Shown in pieces: positions 59,611-64,000 of a stretch of DNA of 64,000 nt. The stretch comes from Liolophura sinensis (taxonomy: Eukaryota > Mollusca > Polyplacophora > Chitonida > Chitonidae), in NCBI RefSeq assembly GCF_032854445.1, contig NC_088301.1, forward strand, positions 31,153,830 through 31,217,829, written 5' to 3'. A model generated the notes under the pieces. That model saw nothing but the letters and a program-made list of their open reading frames with translations, searched no databases and had not been told where the DNA came from. The stretch's first letter is position 1; every line of letters begins with the position of its first letter. The position numbers were made by a program, and so were the translations under genes.

Positions 59611-62600
59611 GCAGGGCGACAAGTACCATCTGTGACACTGGCCTCTGTATCTCAGGCTTGCTATCACCTGCATTCCAACGCCTTTGCACTAATGAAGGAA
59701 AAGTGAATTGTTCTAAAAATGGACGCATGACACAAGAGCTAGAGTCTGAGAAAAGGTGGGAATGAATTAATGACACTTGTGCCAGGAGTGTTAAGGAGCA
59801 CACATCTGCTCAAAGACAAACACGAAGGCCTGGTGACACATTTCAGCAATTCAATTACACATGTATAAAGCCATGTATAGTATATATAATAACATATCTC
59901 TGTACTTGTCATACAAGTTGTCTGACCAATCAAACAGTAGACAGATATCGCTATTCTTCCTAGCCAGGTGTTATAAAAAGTAAGAAATTAAGAAATGGTG
60001 CAAATTCTAACAGTTCTTGTGCAACATAACATAGCATTTTCACCCTGAAAATTTTAGCAACATCATTCATGTGACCATTCCCAACAATTACAACTGATGT
60101 CAACTCAGCTGATGCATGAAAGACACTCTTGCAACTTTTTATATCAACTACATGTATTCAATTGCATGTGTTCTGAGAACAATTTTACCGACCTTTATTT
60201 TGTAGGTGTGAACTTATGATTTCTGCATCACAATGTAGGAGTTTCAGTTCCTTGTATGCTATATACATTCACTGATTAAGCTAAATTCATGCGCAAACAT
60301 CTCTACAGACAAAACTGGTTTAATGGTTCGGTCAGAAATTGAAACCAGGGTGTCATAATAACCATCGGGAACTGAGGCTACCCTCCTCTCCTCACCCCAC
60401 GCTCCCTTCTGCTGTGTCAGTAAAACACCCCAGGTCTGTACAACACCTAGCTTGCCACTATGATCTTGCTCACTGCTATTACAAAAAGACATTTACACAG
60501 ATATGCAGACAAGTATGCAAAGTATATTCCCAGACACATAACCTTCTTTGCATCTACATGGTTTATGCCTAGTCAATAAGGCACACATTATGGCATGAGA
60601 TCAACACGACGAGACAAACAACAAGTGCACGTGCATGTAGACTTGGGCTCACCTGTGTATAAATCTGGATAACTTGGTTGTTGGGCAAACTTGAGATCAC
60701 AAAGTTTTCTGCCCTGATATATATGCGTGATCAGGTCATGTAGATTCGTCAAGACGGTTTACAGTCCAGCAGTAAGTAATCCTGCCTGCGAGCTGAAACT
60801 CGGCTCAAACTGATCCCCATCAACTCCGTCATATGTGTAAAATCGTTAGACTATACCTGTGGACATCGCATTACAGAGCGACACCTGGTTAAGACCGGCA
60901 CGAGTGTATATACCTTCAACATGTGTTTACACTGGTCTCTGCTCGATGTAATAGGAGATTTACCCTGTTCTGTACTACGCACACCAACTCACTTTCACAG
61001 GTAGTTATAAATGTACAGGGAGCTTTACTGCTCCATCCCACTGTGAACAACAACAACACCATTCGTTTACCTGTCTACACGGAACACCTTGTCAGGGCAA
61101 ATAGTACATGCATGTAAACCATATCAATAGTACTACAAGAGCACACACATATGCATGTTTTGAAGACTGTGACAGCCAGAACAGTATTCCTCGTGTGGAT
61201 CCATTAGAAAAAATTGAGTGCAGACTAGAGTGTGACAACAAAGTAGATCCATAGAGTCCACAAGTTTAGGTCCAAAGCTGCTATGCGATGGTTAACTGCA
61301 GTTGTAGCACCTTGTAGTTGTCCCTCACGCATCAGCATGTTGGTACAGATTTGTCTCTAGCAGTTATTTCTGTAGGTGGTTGATTGGTAGTATGCAGAGT
61401 ACAAACCTAGCCAGCTAGATGTCTAGCTATGTTATGTCATGTGAAGTCTACCAGCAGTTATCTCCATTAGCCACGCACACAACACTGGGTTCCCAGCATA
61501 CAGCCTGTATACAATATAGTGTACATACCTCAGCTACAGGCTGTAGTACTAATGTATCCCCATCCTTCCCCTCAATATTATAGACCTGTTAAGCTCTCAG
61601 TGCTGAGGAGTGATGTGTACATGCAGTAGATTGCAGTGACACAGCCCCATATCCACAGCTAATCAGGTGAATCAAGTGAGCGGCAGGATTCACATGCAGC
61701 CCAGCACAGCCAGTTAGTTCACACAATACAAACACAACCGCTGTGAATCAAATAGCTGTCTATGGTAGTAGAACTTCCAGGCCATTGCCGACTGCACCAA
61801 AATAGAACACATTTGCACTGGTAGATCTCCCTGTTATATGCTCTCTCTCTCTCCCCTCCTGGCAAGTGCCGATGAACACCAGCTTCTGCATGAGCTACAT
61901 ACATGTGTACATCTTTAAGCCTGCAGCCATCAGCCGTGAATCATCCACCACATGTACCTAAGCTGAATTCCCAGTTTACAGCGGTTCATCGGCGTTTTCG
62001 CTCTTGTCCGCGTTTCAAGTACAAATTATTAGGCGCCTGTGTAATGGCATTAGAGACAGAAGATGTTGCACGGCTATAACTTGTGGGAACGGGAGGGACA
62101 TTTGTAAGGTCCGTTCTTGCCGGATGGATTCCACCCACCATTTATACTACTAGCCTGCAAGCACATGCTATTTTTCACACATAGGAATGAAGCAAGACCA
62201 GTGGCACGCTCCAGGCATACCGGCTGAGTGGGAGGGACAGCCAACCACCTAGCTTATAAATAATCCATAGTAGCATCCCATAATATTAGTTCTGCCGCCA
62301 TTACTGAAGGCTCTCTTACACATCTCATTTAGTGACCTTTTATGCCCCAGCAGTGTTGTGCCAACCAGCTATCATAAATGCTTGCAAGTAAATGTACAGG
62401 GAGTAGACGGGCAAGGAGTGGGTCTTGCTGGCACAATGACTTCTTTCCTGGTGGTGTTGGCCCGCTTGCTGCTAAAGGTATTGATTAAATGCTAGCACAA
62501 TAGCAACACACAGCACACTTCAGCAGGCTGCCACTGCACTCCCAGCTTGATTAATATGCAAGTAACCCACACTATCTTCATACAATCGCTGACACAAGCA

Positions 62601-64000
62601 GATTTGTGTAGCTGCAATGATGTAACATATTGGACCAATACCACAGGTAAATATTGGCATTTCCCAAATACAAATCAAGCATGGATTTTCTTTAAAGACC
62701 AGAGCAAACAATCTGAATGACAACTTTTTAACTGCTGGTACATGTATACCCACATGCCATACTGACTTTTTGTTTTCAAAAATGAAGTTAAATGAGGTAA
62801 ACTACAAGTAGTCCACCTTATACATTCTTAGGCCATTTAATGAACATTTTTAATTACAATAAATAAATCAATAAAACATAAAAAAGAAATATTTTCAAAA
62901 TAGCTCTTCAAAACACAACTAGAACTGCAGTTGTACGGCTTCCAAGCGGCCTGTATACACAGCTTTTACCGTCCACTCTCTTTAATTTTCCACTTTCTGC
63001 ACCACAGACGGTTCAAATCTATTAGTTTTGTGCTCTTATGAAAAGATCCCAGATTTGTCTAATACGAGCAAGAAAATAAACGTAATCCATATTAGACAGT
63101 AAACTTTCCGCACAAGAGAACTGTATGTAACATGACTTCCCGATCATGAATCTGGACGTATTTTTCCCTGCAATATGTACTTACGTCGCAAACTGCCATC
63201 AGAAATCAAAAATTTGGAATTTTCCACCATATTTGTACATCACGTAACAAAAAACTAATACAATTGTAGAGTTCAAAATTGCTAAGTGGAAGGAGCTATA
63301 TATGTATTGTATGTATGATGAAAATCTGTGAGCTGTCTCAATAAATACAGGATATACAAGGCTTCAAAATTTGACCAAAGGCTGATGTACTATATTTTGT
63401 CTCATTGTATGTTATATAATGCATATATACACTCTATTCATGACTGTGATGAATGTAGAAATATTGTATGTATGCCACCTGACGTAGTTTGATGTCCTGA
63501 TCATGACTCAGGTCTTATTTTTTGCACATGCACACTTTTGAGTAATGTCCAAATCCAGATTTACCACATTTGGCACATTTACATATACATACTATATAGT
63601 GTAATACAATGTATGGATGGCTACGAAGAATATATATAATGTATATGTTCTCTTAATTATCTGGTTTGCACTGCAGTTGCGATTGGGTCACCCGGTGTCA
63701 TTGCAACCCAATGTTCTGCGTGTATTTCTGAAAGTCAGCTTTGTTTTGCGCAAACCTTGTCTTCTTTACTACACGCTAACCAGGCCCCGGTGATTGACAG
63801 ATATCTACATGTGCCATGGTTCAGGTGTTAGTTCTCTGACAACAGCAGAGCTATTAGTAATGCAGTCAATCTGTGGATTCACACATAAAAGTATAAACTT
63901 GCTGTTACAACGGCCAAGCTTTTTGAGTTATTTCTCACAAACAGGCATCCTAAGTGTGAGATGGGATCACTGTTTTTCACTGGGCATACCACAGCATCAT

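Larger units (their letters stand above)
52283..64000 (-). other. Upstream intron (open at the right window edge)
   Basis: I searched by eye for a reverse-complement GGLGF-type PDZ loop and for L27-like stretches and found neither. Repeats present: a worn tRNA-like repeat at 52,825-52,965, a possible foldback at 53,650-54,400, a 37-bp array (54,719-54,918), a SINE (55,923-56,088), a poly-A run (56,254-56,276), a dispersed repeat (56,438-56,575), a SINE fragment (57,358-57,514), a G-rich run (58,271-58,299), a tRNA-like repeat near 58,655-58,850 and a 24-bp minisatellite (59,487-59,610). The part from 60.5 to 64.0 kb has no recognisable feature; 61.4-62.4 kb looks somewhat less AT-rich than the rest. 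Confidence 0.65.

Noticed and set aside
60259-60492. 77-codon minus-strand ORF as an upstream MPDZ exon
   Set aside because: No resemblance to L27, PDZ1 or the known linker, and no clear acceptor-donor pair with phase 2 at its end.
52300-64000. Reverse-complement GGLGF loop for PDZ1
   Set aside because: Several near-matches in repeats (for example around 54,800 and 55,880) do not translate to a PDZ loop in any frame.

Overview
The window looks like intron-rich, visibly AT-rich animal DNA. It carries long introns with GT-AG boundaries, tRNA-headed SINEs, small inverted-repeat (MITE-like) elements, frequent 'acatgtacatgta' strings and several large tandem arrays. The gene content and the repeat style suggest a marine lophotrochozoan, most likely a mollusc. 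That placement is inference; no species-specific marker is visible.

The only protein-coding gene I can support is one very large gene on the minus strand, a homologue of the multi-PDZ scaffold MPDZ/MUPP1 (the sister of PATJ/INADL). Eighteen exons can be placed with good splice sites and matching intron phases, from 52,282 (5') down to 7,844 (3'). Joined, they give 1,260 complete codons: the second half of PDZ1, complete PDZ2 to PDZ5, a long disordered linker, and nearly all of PDZ6. The L27 domain and first half of PDZ1 should lie beyond 64,000. PDZ7 onward should lie before position 1. Both edges of the window are therefore read as introns.

Layout by coordinate: 1-7,843 intron after PDZ6; 7,844-10,172 PDZ6 exons; 10,871-20,082 PDZ5-PDZ6 linker and the end of PDZ5; 21,025-23,313 PDZ5, PDZ4 and the PDZ3-PDZ4 linker; 23,314-33,352 a 10 kb intron filled largely by two related tandem arrays; 33,353-37,494 PDZ3 and PDZ2; 38,799-39,053 an in-frame 85-codon extra exon; 39,054-52,068 a 13 kb intron with 60-bp and 95-bp arrays; 52,069-52,282 end of PDZ1; 52,283-64,000 upstream intron.

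The observations most worth checking are: a 95-bp tandem array whose nine units each carry an almost exact composite SOX-POU type site at a constant spacing; the phase 0-0 85-codon exon between PDZ1 and PDZ2; a roughly 3-kb satellite of 58/59-bp dimeric units apparently built from a 29-bp unit found nearby; a 17-unit 60-bp array open on both strands; and a mobile element that ends at the splice donor of a PDZ3 exon. I found no bacterial, phage, CRISPR or operon-like system here.
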